Assembly (NCBI RefSeq): GCF_003096355.1
Contig: NZ_QEKI01000004.1
Location: forward strand, 62,001-126,000
Length of the DNA stretch: 64,000 bases
Source of the DNA: Pontibacter virosus
GTDB taxonomy: Bacteria > Bacteroidota > Bacteroidia > Cytophagales > Hymenobacteraceae
Reading direction: 5' to 3'
In this document: piece by piece, positions 27,520 through 36,060 of the stretch
Layout of the letters: every line of letters starts with the position of its first letter
How positions within the stretch are numbered: position 1 is the first letter of the stretch
Made by a program: the position numbers and the translations under genes
The notes under the pieces: model-generated
What the model saw: the letters and a program-made list of their open reading frames with translations, nothing else
Database searches by the model: none
Told to the model about the DNA's origin: nothing

Positions 27520-28056
27520 ATGAGCGCCAAGAGCTTTGAGCTATTACTCCAGACTGCCTTTGCACCAGAAAAGCCGCAGGTATTTGAGGAGCCTTCCACG
27601 GTTGTATACCAGCAGTTGGAGCAGGCTCTGAGGAACTCACGTGCCCAGGGAGGGAAAGTGGCAGAAGAGGTGGGCTTCCGGTTTGAACGCCTGCGCCTGG
27701 GTGTGGCCATTGCCCTGATCAAGGCTTATGCCCGCCTGGCCGACAACGAAGGAGCCAAAGATGTACTTGGCTTGCTTCAGGAGGCTGTGAAGGCCAAAAA
27801 TACGCGCGAAATCGATAAGATCATCCAGAAGAAGATCGGGTTATTTGACAACCTGTACCACGAAATATTTGTGAACGAGCAGCGTGAGCACCTGCTGGCC
27901 CTTTTTGAGCAAATCCTGGACGCTACGTCTAAAGAAGAGTTAGATGAACTGATACTGGAAGGTCTGGAAGCACTGCAGGAAATCGACTTTGACGCCCCAC
28001 AACCCGACGACGATGACGAGCCTCTCGACGAAGACTTCCTGAAAAGCATTCAGTAA
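27520..28056 (+). CDS. conserved-looking acidic protein of unknown function
   Basis: The product is 178 aa, cytoplasmic (no signal or membrane segment), and mostly helical by composition. It has two long amphipathic helical stretches (FRFERLRLGVAIALIKAYARL and REHLLALFEQILDATSKEEL) and a strongly acidic end (QPDDDDEPLDEDF). I do not recognise a family. It has its own TAnnTTTG promoter and is followed after 21 bp by a DUF2721 membrane protein, so the two may be co-transcribed. Good codon pattern and a clean start argue that it is real. Confidence 0.75.
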   Translation: MSAKSFELLLQTAFAPEKPQVFEEPSTVVYQQLEQALRNSRAQGGKVAEEVGFRFERLRLGVAIALIKAYARLADNEGAKDVLGLLQEAVKAKNTREIDKIIQKKIGLFDNLYHEIFVNEQREHLLALFEQILDATSKEELDELILEGLEALQEIDFDAPQPDDDDEPLDEDFLKSIQ

Positions 28057-28077
28057 ATTCATGCCTCCTTCGGGTCT

Positions 28078-28479
28078 ATGGAAATCACCCTTACCACCCC
28101 TGCCCTTCTGTTTCCGGCTATCTCGCTTTTGCTACTGGCATATACCAACCGTTTTATGGCGCTTGCCAATTTGATTCGCAGCCTGAAAACCCGGTATGCC
28201 TCCACACAGAGCCGACTGGTATACGGACAGATTGAAAACCTGCGCATTCGATTGGTCTTGATTCGGAACATGCAGGCGTTCGGCATTGCCAGTATGTTCG
28301 GCTGCGTGTTTTGCATGTTTATCCTTTTTGCAGGGTATAGCACTGTTGGTAAGTATACTTTCGGCCTGAGCCTTTTGCTATTGATGATTTCGCTGGCACT
28401 GGCTCTGCGTGAAATCCAAATATCGGTAAAGGCGCTGGAGTTGGAGCTGGATGATTTAGAAGAGACGACGGCACAGTAA
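28078..28479 (+). CDS. DUF2721 family membrane protein
   Basis: The product is 133 aa with three hydrophobic segments (about residues 6-26, 66-86 and 92-112). The N-terminal pattern ALLFPAISLLLLAYTNRF followed by LANLIR is that of DUF2721. A charged stretch rich in Arg lies between the first two helices (residues 28-64), and the C-terminus is acidic. The biochemical role of the family is unknown. It starts 21 bp after an unrecognised acidic protein. Confidence 0.8.
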   Translation: MEITLTTPALLFPAISLLLLAYTNRFMALANLIRSLKTRYASTQSRLVYGQIENLRIRLVLIRNMQAFGIASMFGCVFCMFILFAGYSTVGKYTFGLSLLLLMISLALALREIQISVKALELELDDLEETTAQ

Positions 28480-28629
28480 ACTCCTCACGTCTCAATCAAT
28501 CCCCAGGAAATTTCTCTGAAAGGCAGCTATACCGCTGTTACTTCATGCCTATCGTGGCCCAGTTGTTATACCTCCTGCATACTGATAAGGTATATACCTT
28601 AAAGCAAAGCGTTTTTTTCCCGGATTGAG

Positions 28630-28637
28630 TACCTTTG
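28630..28637 (+). promoter_or_regulatory. -7 element of the queA promoter
   Basis: TACCTTTG fits TAnnTTTG. No convincing TTTG -33 element was found at 19-21 bases. It lies 92 bases before the queA start codon and just upstream of a long hairpin. Confidence 0.5.
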
Positions 28638-28648
28638 CCCTTCATTAG

Positions 28649-28710
28649 TTAAAAGTTAGGAAAATCAAAAGACCAAGTGCACATCCACTTGCTTAGGTCC
28701 TAACTTTAAA
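28649..28710 (+). promoter_or_regulatory. long hairpin in the queA leader
   Basis: AAAGTTAGGA (28652-28661) pairs with TCCTAACTTT (28698-28707). Inside it CCAAGTG/CACTTG forms a second stem near the tip, with GACC/GGTC as a further inner pair. It lies between the promoter and the start codon, 19 bases before the ATG. It has no U-run, so it is not a plain terminator. It does not match the preQ1 riboswitch consensus I know. Confidence 0.5.
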
Positions 28711-28728
28711 AGCTTAACTCGATTTTAA

Positions 28729-29943
28729 ATGCATACCAACCCGAAACATCTGGCTATAAAGGATTTTGTGTACGAGCTGCCAGATGAGCGCATTGCTAAA
28801 TTTCCGCTGCCGGAGCGCGACCAGTCTAAGCTACTCTATTATAAAAGCCACCATATAGCCGATCACACCTTCACGGATCTGCCGGACCTTTTGCCAGCGG
28901 GCAGTTTGCTGGTGTTCAATAACACCAAAGTGGTGCAGGCCAGATTGATTTTCCGCAAACCGACTGGTGGTGCAGTGGAAATATTTTGTCTGGAGCCAGT
29001 GAAACCGCACCGCGAAGTGCAGTTGGCAATGCAGCAGACGCGCAGTTGCACGTGGAAATGCTTGGTTGGCAACAACAAGCGCTGGAAAGAGGGTTCGCTG
29101 AAGATATTTTTTGAGGGTGGCGTGGTAACAGCAGAGCGCGAGGCACAGCAGGACGGGCACTTCCTCATTCGCTTTACCTGGACACCTGCCGAACTGACTT
29201 TTGCCGAAGTGCTGGAGCGCTGCGGACGGCTCCCCCTGCCCCCCTACCTGAACCGGGAGCTTACCCCCGAGGACCGAACCCGCTACCAGACCATCTATGC
29301 ACGCAACGAAGGTGCCGTGGCTGCCCCCACCGCCGGACTGCATTTCACGGACAAGGTGATGAAGCAGCTGCAGGCCAAAGGTATAGAAAGCAACTACCTT
29401 ACCCTACACGTGGGCGCTGGCACATTCAAACCGGTAAAGGCCGACACCATGGAGACCCATGAAATGCACGCCGAGCAATTAATGGTATCGAAGCAGGTCG
29501 TAAAACAGCTTTTGCAGCATTACGGCCGGCCGCTAATACCTGTCGGCACCACCTCCATGCGCAGTCTGGAAAGCCTGTTTTGGTTGGGGACGTTGCTTTT
29601 GCAGCAGCCAGATTTAAGACCCGAGGAACTGCACGTAACGCAGTGGCTGCCCTACGAAACCAGCACACCTCCAGCCGCTGCAGAAGCTCTTCAAACCTTG
29701 CTCGATTACATGGAACGGCACCAGACCGAACACCTGCATACCAGCACGCAGATCATTATTGCGCCGGGCTATACCTTCCGGGTTTGCAGCGGATTGGTGA
29801 CTAACTTCCATCAGCCAGAAAGTACGCTCTTGTTACTGGTTGCCGCTTTGATAGGTGAAGATTGGAAACAGGTTTACCGTCACGCTCTAAGCAATGGCTA
29901 TCGTTTCCTGAGCTACGGCGACAGCTCGCTCTTGCTGCCTTAA
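28729..29943 (+). CDS. queA: S-adenosylmethionine:tRNA ribosyltransferase-isomerase
   Basis: The product is 404 aa. The protein opens DFVYELPDERIAKFPLPERDQSKLL, the typical QueA start, and contains LLVFNNTKVVQARL, GRLPLPPYL, YARNEGAVAAPTAGLHFT and HVGAGTFKPV, all hallmark blocks. QueA transfers and isomerises the ribose of S-adenosylmethionine onto preQ1 in tRNA, giving epoxyqueuosine in the queuosine pathway. It is about 50 residues longer than the E. coli enzyme, as in other Bacteroidota. It has its own promoter and a structured leader, and ends at a bidirectional terminator. No other queuosine gene is near. Confidence 0.96.
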   Translation: MHTNPKHLAIKDFVYELPDERIAKFPLPERDQSKLLYYKSHHIADHTFTDLPDLLPAGSLLVFNNTKVVQARLIFRKPTGGAVEIFCLEPVKPHREVQLAMQQTRSCTWKCLVGNNKRWKEGSLKIFFEGGVVTAEREAQQDGHFLIRFTWTPAELTFAEVLERCGRLPLPPYLNRELTPEDRTRYQTIYARNEGAVAAPTAGLHFTDKVMKQLQAKGIESNYLTLHVGAGTFKPVKADTMETHEMHAEQLMVSKQVVKQLLQHYGRPLIPVGTTSMRSLESLFWLGTLLLQQPDLRPEELHVTQWLPYETSTPPAAAEALQTLLDYMERHQTEHLHTSTQIIIAPGYTFRVCSGLVTNFHQPESTLLLLVAALIGEDWKQVYRHALSNGYRFLSYGDSSLLLP

Positions 29944-30003
29944 TATTGCATCGTCCTCACAGTACCGGGACAGGCTTCCATAGCTGTGATCGTCTTACTA
30001 AAC

Positions 30004-30044
30004 AAAAAAGCCAGCTCTATTCAGATATAGAGCTGGCTTTTTAA
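30004..30044. terminator. bidirectional terminator
   Basis: AAAAAGCCAGCTCTAT and ATAGAGCTGGCTTTTT pair around a short loop, with A and T tracts on both sides. It serves queA (+) and the M28 peptidase (-). Confidence 0.92.
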
Positions 30045-30058
30045 TTGGCAATCAAAAA

Positions 30059-31489
30059 TTACTTTCCGGCCTTAGCGCTGCCGCCATTCAGACCGTGCTC
30101 CGAAATCAGGTATACCAATGCGGCCATACCTGCCGAACCGAGCTGCATCTCGCGTCGGTTCACTGTCTCAAAAGTATCGATGTGCGTGTGGTGGTAATCG
30201 AAGTAGCGCTGTGAGTCAGGGCGCAGGCCGATCAGCACAACATTGTTCTGGCCTTTGAGCGGACCAATGTCAGCGCCACCGCCGCCACGGTTCAGTTCGT
30301 GCAGACCGTAAGGAGCCAGCAAAGGTTGCCACGTTAGAATCTGCGCATATTGCTGGTCGTTCGCATCAAAACCGAAGCCACGTGGGGTAAAGCCTCCTGC
30401 ATCCGACTCGATGGCCGCTACGTGCTTTTCGTTTTTGGCTTTGGCTTCCTCGGCATACTTACGACCGCCGCGCAGACCGTTCTCTTCGTTCATGAACATC
30501 ACGGCACGGATGGTGCGCTTCGGCTTTATACCTTGCGCTTTAAGCAAACGCAGCACCTCTATGGACTGCACACAGCCGGTACCGTCGTCATGTGCACCCT
30601 CGCCTACATCCCAGGAGTCCAGGTGACCACCTACTACAATGATCTCTTCTGGCTTCTCAGAGCCTTTGATCTCACCGATTACGTTGTAAGACAGTACATC
30701 CGGACGGGTTTCGCAGGTCATGCGCATGTAGAATTTCAAGTTCGCGTCGTTTTTCAGCATGGCGCTCAACTCATCCGCTCCTTTTGTGCTGATGGCAGCC
30801 GCCGGAATTTTCTCCACGCCATCTTCGTAACGCATGTTGCCGGTATGGGCTACATCCTGAATGTCGTTGGTCATGGAGCGCACCAGCACGCCTACAGCAC
30901 CGAGTTTTGCAGCTGCTACCGCGCCGCCTCCACGTTGATCGACAGCACCGCCATAGGCAGCGCCTGTTACGACATGCCTGTTATCGAACGGACGGTTGAA
31001 GAAGACGATTTTGCCTTTTACTTTCTTCTTGCCCAGTTTCTCAAGTTCTTCGAAGTTCTGCACTTCCACTACTTCAGCGCTCAAGCCCTGTGTGCCGGTG
31101 CCTACTGAACTACCCAAGGCTAGAATATTTACTTCCTGGCTGCCATTGCGACCACTCAGGATACGGCCGATTTCTTTGTCGCCGCGCACCCAGTAAGGCA
31201 CCATTACCTCCTGCAGGTAAACGCGGTCGAGGCCCATCTCCTCCATCACCTGTCGGCTCCACTCCACGGCGGCGGCGGCTTGTGGCGAACCGCTCAGGCG
31301 GGCACCGATGTTCTTGGTGAGGAAGCGCAGGTTCTCGTAGCTCTCGTAGCTGGTGAGGGCATCGTCGTAAAACTTGCGGATGACGGTCGAGTCGGACTTG
31401 TAGGTGTTTTGCTGCGCCATGGCAGGTATAGCAGCCAACATTGCTGCTCCCGCCACCAAAGCGCGTAATTTGTGTTTAAGTAACATCAT
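30059..31489 (-). CDS. secreted M28-family aminopeptidase
   Basis: The product is 476 aa, with a signal peptide ending in IPAMAQ. The start could be either of two adjacent ATGs. A PA-domain region (about residues 125-220) is inserted before the catalytic core. The zinc-site residues are all visible: His-Asp in GGHLDSWDVGEG, Asp in HDDGTG, the Glu pair in MNEENGLRGG, Asp in IESDAGG and the last His in HHTHIDT. The enzyme should release N-terminal residues from peptides in the periplasm or outside. It is followed on the same strand by no other gene, and the DUF1028 gene upstream is transcribed in the same direction with 102 bp between them. Confidence 0.92.
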   Translation of the reverse strand: MMLLKHKLRALVAGAAMLAAIPAMAQQNTYKSDSTVIRKFYDDALTSYESYENLRFLTKNIGARLSGSPQAAAAVEWSRQVMEEMGLDRVYLQEVMVPYWVRGDKEIGRILSGRNGSQEVNILALGSSVGTGTQGLSAEVVEVQNFEELEKLGKKKVKGKIVFFNRPFDNRHVVTGAAYGGAVDQRGGGAVAAAKLGAVGVLVRSMTNDIQDVAHTGNMRYEDGVEKIPAAAISTKGADELSAMLKNDANLKFYMRMTCETRPDVLSYNVIGEIKGSEKPEEIIVVGGHLDSWDVGEGAHDDGTGCVQSIEVLRLLKAQGIKPKRTIRAVMFMNEENGLRGGRKYAEEAKAKNEKHVAAIESDAGGFTPRGFGFDANDQQYAQILTWQPLLAPYGLHELNRGGGGADIGPLKGQNNVVLIGLRPDSQRYFDYHHTHIDTFETVNRREMQLGSAGMAALVYLISEHGLNGGSAKAGK

Positions 31490-31591
31490 CAGGTGAATAA
31501 TGCTTGAAAGGTTCGTTTAGATTAGTTTGCGGCTTTAATATAAGCAATCTATTTTAAGTATAGACAACAATTGCCACAGTTTCCGCTATAC

Positions 31592-32587
31592 CTACTTCAC
31601 CTGCAAAAGCTTTTGCAGGTCCTGCGGACTCAGGGTAAGTAAGCCTACCTCAGGCAGACGTTCGGTCAGTTCTTTCCAGTTCTTGTCTTTTTTGTATACC
31701 TCTTTCAGGAGTTTGCTCGCTCCGTTTACGTCGCCGTTGTTAGCTAATGTGATGGCGTGCCAGTACTTCATTTCGAGGTTGTTCGGGAACATGGCTTCTG
31801 CTTTGCCATATTCTTCCATGGCCTTCTCCATTTGTCCTTTCTCCACGGCCAGGTCGCCATTGTTCATGTGCTCGTAGGCGCGGTATACTTTGAGCAGGCG
31901 CTCCAGTTCGTCCAGTGGTTTCTCGTGATCATCTACCCGTAAGTCGATGGACTTGTCATCCCAAGGCTGACCGGTAACCTCACCGCGCACCACCACTAGT
32001 GCCGCCGATTGCTTGCCCCGGATGTCGCCACCTTCGCGCTCAGCCGCCTGCATAGCGAGCAACACCCGTTCGGCCAATGGCTTGCCGGCGCTCGTCTCAA
32101 AAGCCTTGGCCATGGCCGGCCATACCTTGTCGGTAAGCATCATATTGGCCTGCACCGAGAAATTGGCACCCACGGTGTGCCCCGCATAGCGAATACACTG
32201 CTTACCGGTATGCGTCGCCACCCGGCCCTGCGCATCCAGTATCGACACCTGCCTAACCTCGCGGCCCTCGTCCTCGGCCAGCAGAATATCCAGTGCTTCT
32301 TGCGGCGACTTGCCCTCTTTCAGTAAAGCAAGCCCGCGCAAGCCAAACGACTTGTTCACAAACGACTGGGTAGCCACCACACCTACGCCTGCCTCTACCC
32401 AAGGCACGGCGGTGCCTACTGAGAACCAATGGCTTTGCACACCCACGGCCATCTCGCCGGTCTTCGCGTCACGGGCTACAATCGAATAGGTATGGGCCAG
32501 GGGCTCTTCACTTTTAAACACCTGCGCCTGTGCTGAAAAATGTGTCACGGTAAGAAGGAGGGTTAGTATGGAGAATAGTTTTTTCAT
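31592..32587 (-). CDS. DUF1028 Ntn-hydrolase-like protein with TPR-type tail
   Basis: The product is 331 aa. A signal peptide (MKKLFSILTLLLTVTHFSAQAQ) precedes the DUF1028 domain (about 28-225), recognisable by HTYSIVARDAKTGEMAVGVQSH, VATQSFVN and ANFSVQANMM. DUF1028 proteins have a fold like Ntn hydrolases, and their activity is not established. Residues 230-330 look like two TPR-type helical hairpins (NNGDLAVEKGQMEKAMEEYGKAE). It is transcribed toward an M28 peptidase gene, and together they may handle peptides in the periplasm; that link is only positional. Confidence 0.88.
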   Translation of the reverse strand: MKKLFSILTLLLTVTHFSAQAQVFKSEEPLAHTYSIVARDAKTGEMAVGVQSHWFSVGTAVPWVEAGVGVVATQSFVNKSFGLRGLALLKEGKSPQEALDILLAEDEGREVRQVSILDAQGRVATHTGKQCIRYAGHTVGANFSVQANMMLTDKVWPAMAKAFETSAGKPLAERVLLAMQAAEREGGDIRGKQSAALVVVRGEVTGQPWDDKSIDLRVDDHEKPLDELERLLKVYRAYEHMNNGDLAVEKGQMEKAMEEYGKAEAMFPNNLEMKYWHAITLANNGDVNGASKLLKEVYKKDKNWKELTERLPEVGLLTLSPQDLQKLLQVK

Positions 32588-32693
32588 GGTGAGTTGTACA
32601 GGGTTTAACAGGAATCAGTTTCTAATTGCTCCGATAGAGTTTAGAAAATAAGCATATATTACTATCTAGGTATTAATGTTTTATACTCAAAAT

Positions 32694-33428
32694 TTACACA
32701 GCATTTTGTACGACATTTAGTTGTTGAATCCAACCCTTCCTTTCATGATAGACAAAGATTCTGTCATAACAGTTTTCTAATCTAATTAAGATTTCATCGT
32801 CGGCTACTCCAGCGTAGTTTGAATAAAATGTCCCTGCAATAGTCATCAAAAGCCAATTTTCATTTAAAAATCTATGTTGTTTTGGTGCTCCTTGTCTTGC
32901 TTTATTTAGCTTATTGATTTTACCCTCAATAACAGATTCTATTCTACTGCTTCGTAATGGACCGTATAAATTACTTCTTGAATCAAATGTTATAATTATT
33001 CCCTTTTCTACTGTCCTAAATGCAACAATCTTTTTTATACCAGGTAAAGGATTCTTTGATAATTCAGTTCTGCGAAATCCAATCTGATTTAAATTTACTG
33101 TACATGCATTAACAATAGCTTTAGCACACTTCTCCCTCTGTAACCTTATATTCTTTTCTGGCTCAATTCTTATAACTAAGTTATCTATACCTGATTCGTT
33201 TAATAATTCTTTAGCTCTAGAGAATATTAAATTAAAATTAGATTCAAGGATTAATTGTGACTTACTACTATGAATTGATGTCACTTCTATTCCAATTAAC
33301 TTATCACCGATTTGAGCAACAACATCTGGAGGGTCATTCTCAGGTTCAATTAGTTCGTACTGTGCAAGCCCTTTACTTTTCAGAAAAGCATCAGTCACTC
33401 TTTTCTCTAATTCAAATTTATTCGACAT
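32694..33428 (-). CDS. AT-rich orphan protein, possible PD-(D/E)XK-like fold
   Basis: The product is 244 aa with no signal peptide and is rich in Lys, Asn and Ile. Residues 30-52 read NDPPDVVAQIGDKLIGIEVTS. An Asp, a strand, and then E-V-T on the next strand recall the D…ExK core of the PD-(D/E)XK nuclease fold, but with Thr where Lys is usual. The gene is clearly more AT-rich than the genes on both sides (roughly one third GC in sampled stretches), and its spacers are AT-rich too, which suggests recent transfer. It has no partner gene that would make it a recognisable restriction or toxin system. I cannot name a family; the nuclease idea is weak. Confidence 0.6.
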   Translation of the reverse strand: MSNKFELEKRVTDAFLKSKGLAQYELIEPENDPPDVVAQIGDKLIGIEVTSIHSSKSQLILESNFNLIFSRAKELLNESGIDNLVIRIEPEKNIRLQREKCAKAIVNACTVNLNQIGFRRTELSKNPLPGIKKIVAFRTVEKGIIITFDSRSNLYGPLRSSRIESVIEGKINKLNKARQGAPKQHRFLNENWLLMTIAGTFYSNYAGVADDEILIRLENCYDRIFVYHERKGWIQQLNVVQNAV

Positions 33429-33704
33429 CGATTAGTAGTGTATAGTCAACACAAAACGTTTAAAACCAACTCAGTCAAAATCGGGTGTTCAGATAGTTCC
33501 TGCCTTAGTAAATATTTCTAAAACCCAAAGTAATCTCCCCTACCCCTATCCTTTTGATTTTAAAATCCTTAAATTACACCACAATATACTCAATCTCTCC
33601 TTATATAGGGAATTCCCTACCTTCTAACAACCCATCTACATTTCAGAAGTATAACAGAACAAATTCAGCGTTTAAGGGCAACAAGACCCGGCGCAAATCA
33701 TTAT

Positions 33705-34535
33705 ATGAGCAAACCCCTCCACGAGAAAAAACAACAGCGCATGGCCATGCTGATAGATGGCGATAACGCGCAACCTGCCCTTATTGTAAAAATACTGGCC
33801 GAGGCCGGCAAATACGGACAAACCACCATCCGCCGCATTTACGGCGACTGGACCACCCCGCAGATGAACGGCTGGAAAGACTGCCTGAACAACCACGCCA
33901 TACAGCCCATCCAGCAGTTCCGCTATACTGTCGGTAAAAACGCTACCGACAGCGCCATGATCATCGACGCGATGGACCTGCTGCACAGTCACCTGGTAGA
34001 CGGCTTCTGCATTGTGTCTTCAGACAGCGACTATACCCGACTGGCGACCCGCATACGCGAAGCGGGCATTTTTGTGATGGGCATCGGGCAGCGCAAAACG
34101 CCGAAGCCGTTTGTGAACGCCTGTAATATCTTTATCTATACCGAAAACCTGACCGACGATATTGGCGAGAAGCAGATAGCCGCAGCAGACAAAACCATGC
34201 CCAACGGAAAAGAAAATCCTCGTCCAAATCCGGTGCCGATGCTGAAAGAGGCATTTGAAATGGCGGTGGGCGAAGATGGCTGGGCGCATTTGGGAGGTAT
34301 AGGCACCAGCCTGCGCACCCTTGACCCGGCCTTCGACCCGCGTACCTTTGGGTATAGCCAGTTGATCCAGTTGATTAAGGCGCACAAAGACCTGTTCACC
34401 ATCCGCAAGGAAGACGACAAAGGTTCGTCGGCGGTGTATGTGAAGCGCCGCAGCGTAGCCAGAAGGCGAAAACCAGGGAAAGAGAAAGAATCTGCCCCAG
34501 TTCCGATAAGGGAAGAACGAAACGAACGCAGCTAA
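33705..34535 (+). CDS. NYN-domain protein with C-terminal OST-HTH/LOTUS-like domain
   Basis: The product is 276 aa. The N-terminal half is a NYN/LabA-type PIN-like nuclease domain, with Asp residues of the active site in MLIDGDNAQ, IYGDWT, NATDSAMIIDAMDLL and IVSSDSDYTRLATRIRE. The second half (about 170-245, MLKEAFEMAVGEDGWAHLGGIGTSLRTLDPAFDPRTFGY) resembles the OST-HTH/LOTUS RNA-binding module, followed by a basic tail. NYN-LOTUS proteins are thought to act on RNA. It stands alone, with a terminator after it. The residues after SLR fit the LOTUS pattern FDPRTFGYSQLIQLI. Confidence 0.85.
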   Translation: MSKPLHEKKQQRMAMLIDGDNAQPALIVKILAEAGKYGQTTIRRIYGDWTTPQMNGWKDCLNNHAIQPIQQFRYTVGKNATDSAMIIDAMDLLHSHLVDGFCIVSSDSDYTRLATRIREAGIFVMGIGQRKTPKPFVNACNIFIYTENLTDDIGEKQIAAADKTMPNGKENPRPNPVPMLKEAFEMAVGEDGWAHLGGIGTSLRTLDPAFDPRTFGYSQLIQLIKAHKDLFTIRKEDDKGSSAVYVKRRSVARRRKPGKEKESAPVPIREERNERS

Positions 34536-34555
34536 GCAATCAGCTATAGCTACGA

Positions 34556-34606
34556 AACACAAGATCCTGAAAGAGCACACTTCTGCTTTTTCAGGATCTT
34601 GTGTTT
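34556..34606 (+). terminator. intrinsic terminator after the NYN gene
   Basis: ACACAAGATCCTGAAA pairs with TTTCAGGATCTTGTGT and is followed by TTT. It sits 20 bases after the stop codon. Confidence 0.85.
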
Positions 34607-34734
34607 TGGGGGAACCCTATACCTTTTGTTTTGTGTCTGATGGGCTCATCAGATTGATCTAAGGAGACAAACAGGCGTTTAGGATCGAAAGCGGTTCACC
34701 TGCCTGTCATTTCAAATTTTGAATTCGCTCAGAG

Positions 34735-35334
34735 CTAAATACTGAAACCCACAGTCAGTGATACATTCCTGAACTTGCCGTCAGCTGCGTTCTCATTGAA
34801 CACACTGGTGAGGCCGTGGTTATACATCAGGTCCAGTTCTACCAGGCGGAGGAATCTGATGCCGATACCGCCGTGCAGCGCAAACTGGGCATTGCGCACA
34901 TCGCGACGGCGCACGTCCAGGTTATTGTCGCTCACCCCTATGTTGTAGGCAAAAGAGGGCCCCACCATCATCCGAAAAGGCATCGTACCGCCCCTGCGCT
35001 TTTTATAGGAGCTTTCAAAACCAAGCAGCACCGGCGCCCTGAAATAGCGGAAACGAACCTCATCGTTCTCGCCAGATCGCGGCTGCACCGTGCGTTGGAT
35101 GGTTAGCTTATTGTTCACAAAATCAATGCCCGGCTGCACATAAAAGCGGTCACCGATGCGGGCAAAAGCTCCTAATTCTGTTCCCACTCCCGCTGATTTT
35201 TCCACCAAAGTAGGATCTTTGCTGATGTTGGAGACATTAAAACCTATCTTAGCACCCAGATCGATGTTGGAGTCTTGTGCGGCGGCTGTAAAAGCAATGC
35301 TTAAAAAAAGCAATAGTAGTAGCGCGTTTTTCAT
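34735..35334 (-). CDS. PorT-like outer-membrane beta-barrel protein
   Basis: The product is 199 aa if started at the ATG at 35334 (MKNALLLLLFLSIAFTAAAQ); the ATG at 35340 adds two residues. The frame stays open further upstream, but that would overlap the divergent acetyltransferase gene and has no secretion signal, so I rejected it. The mature protein is a small eight-strand-type barrel, with LGAKIGFNVSNI at the start, GTELGAFARIGDRFYVQPGIDF, and an end in LTVGFSI. This is the outer-membrane beta-barrel family often called PorT-like. Its role is unknown. Confidence 0.82.
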   Translation of the reverse strand: MKNALLLLLFLSIAFTAAAQDSNIDLGAKIGFNVSNISKDPTLVEKSAGVGTELGAFARIGDRFYVQPGIDFVNNKLTIQRTVQPRSGENDEVRFRYFRAPVLLGFESSYKKRRGGTMPFRMMVGPSFAYNIGVSDNNLDVRRRDVRNAQFALHGGIGIRFLRLVELDLMYNHGLTSVFNENAADGKFRNVSLTVGFSI

Positions 35335-35463
35335 AGTCATGTGTAAAATAAATGCGTTCATAATAGATCGGCATAAACCGACCCTAATCCATTTAACTGA
35401 TTTTCCGGCTTGTATGTTTAACTCACCTATTTTCAGAACGTTACAGTAGCAGCTCCCTATAGC

Positions 35464-36060
35464 ATGAGATCTGCCCCAACAGCACAACCCCTGATCGTAG
35501 CACCAGGTATAACCCTGCACGAAGCCCAGGTAAGTGATGCCTCTGCCCTCTACCAGTTGATCGATAGCGGCCGGCCATACCTGCGGGAGTGGCTACCCTT
35601 TATCGACTTCAGTCAATCCGCCACTGACACCGAACTATACCTGCGCAGCGTCACCACGCCTGGCAACCTGCAGGACCAGGTATACACCATCCGGTTTCAG
35701 AACAGGGTGGCTGGCATCATTGGCTATAAAACCATAGACCGCTTGAACAGTAAGCTGGAAATCGGCTATTGGCTGGGCGAGGAATTTCAAAGGAAGGGCA
35801 TCATGATCCGATGCTGCGCCGCCTTAATTACACAGGCTTTTGAGCAGCTGAGCATGAACCGCATTCAGATAAAGGTAGGTGTGGGCAACAGCAAAAGCAG
35901 CCGCATTCCACAGCAGTTGGGTTTTAAACTGGAAGGTATAGAGCGTGATGGCGAATGGCTGCAAGGCCGGTTTATCGACCTGGAGGTATACAGTTTGCTG
36001 AAACGGGAATGGTCGGAGAGCCCTCCTAATTTTGACCCCGGCGAAAGCGGCCGATCTTAA
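35464..36060 (+). CDS. GNAT-family N-acetyltransferase (RimJ/RimL-like)
   Basis: The product is 198 aa. The GNAT fold shows LHEAQVSDASALYQLIDSGRPYLREWLPF at the start, IGYWLGEEFQRKGI (the acetyl-CoA loop region) and NSKSSRIPQQLGFKLEG, as in RimJ/RimL/SpeG-type enzymes. The likely substrate is an amino group of a protein or small molecule, which the sequence does not reveal. The gene overlaps the convergent AI-2E-family gene by 35 bp at the 3' ends. Confidence 0.9.
   Translation: MRSAPTAQPLIVAPGITLHEAQVSDASALYQLIDSGRPYLREWLPFIDFSQSATDTELYLRSVTTPGNLQDQVYTIRFQNRVAGIIGYKTIDRLNSKLEIGYWLGEEFQRKGIMIRCCAALITQAFEQLSMNRIQIKVGVGNSKSSRIPQQLGFKLEGIERDGEWLQGRFIDLEVYSLLKREWSESPPNFDPGESGRS

Noticed and set aside
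30350-31108. 252-aa plus-strand frame
   Set aside because: Antisense of the M28 peptidase with all zinc ligands; composition typical of a shadow.
33554-33766. 70-aa frame upstream of the NYN gene
   Set aside because: It overlaps the NYN start in another frame, lies in an AT-rich spacer and has no coding character.
35335-35520. Upstream extension of the barrel gene to 35520
   Set aside because: It overlaps the divergent acetyltransferase, is Cys/Trp-rich nonsense, and the signal peptide starts at 35334-35340.
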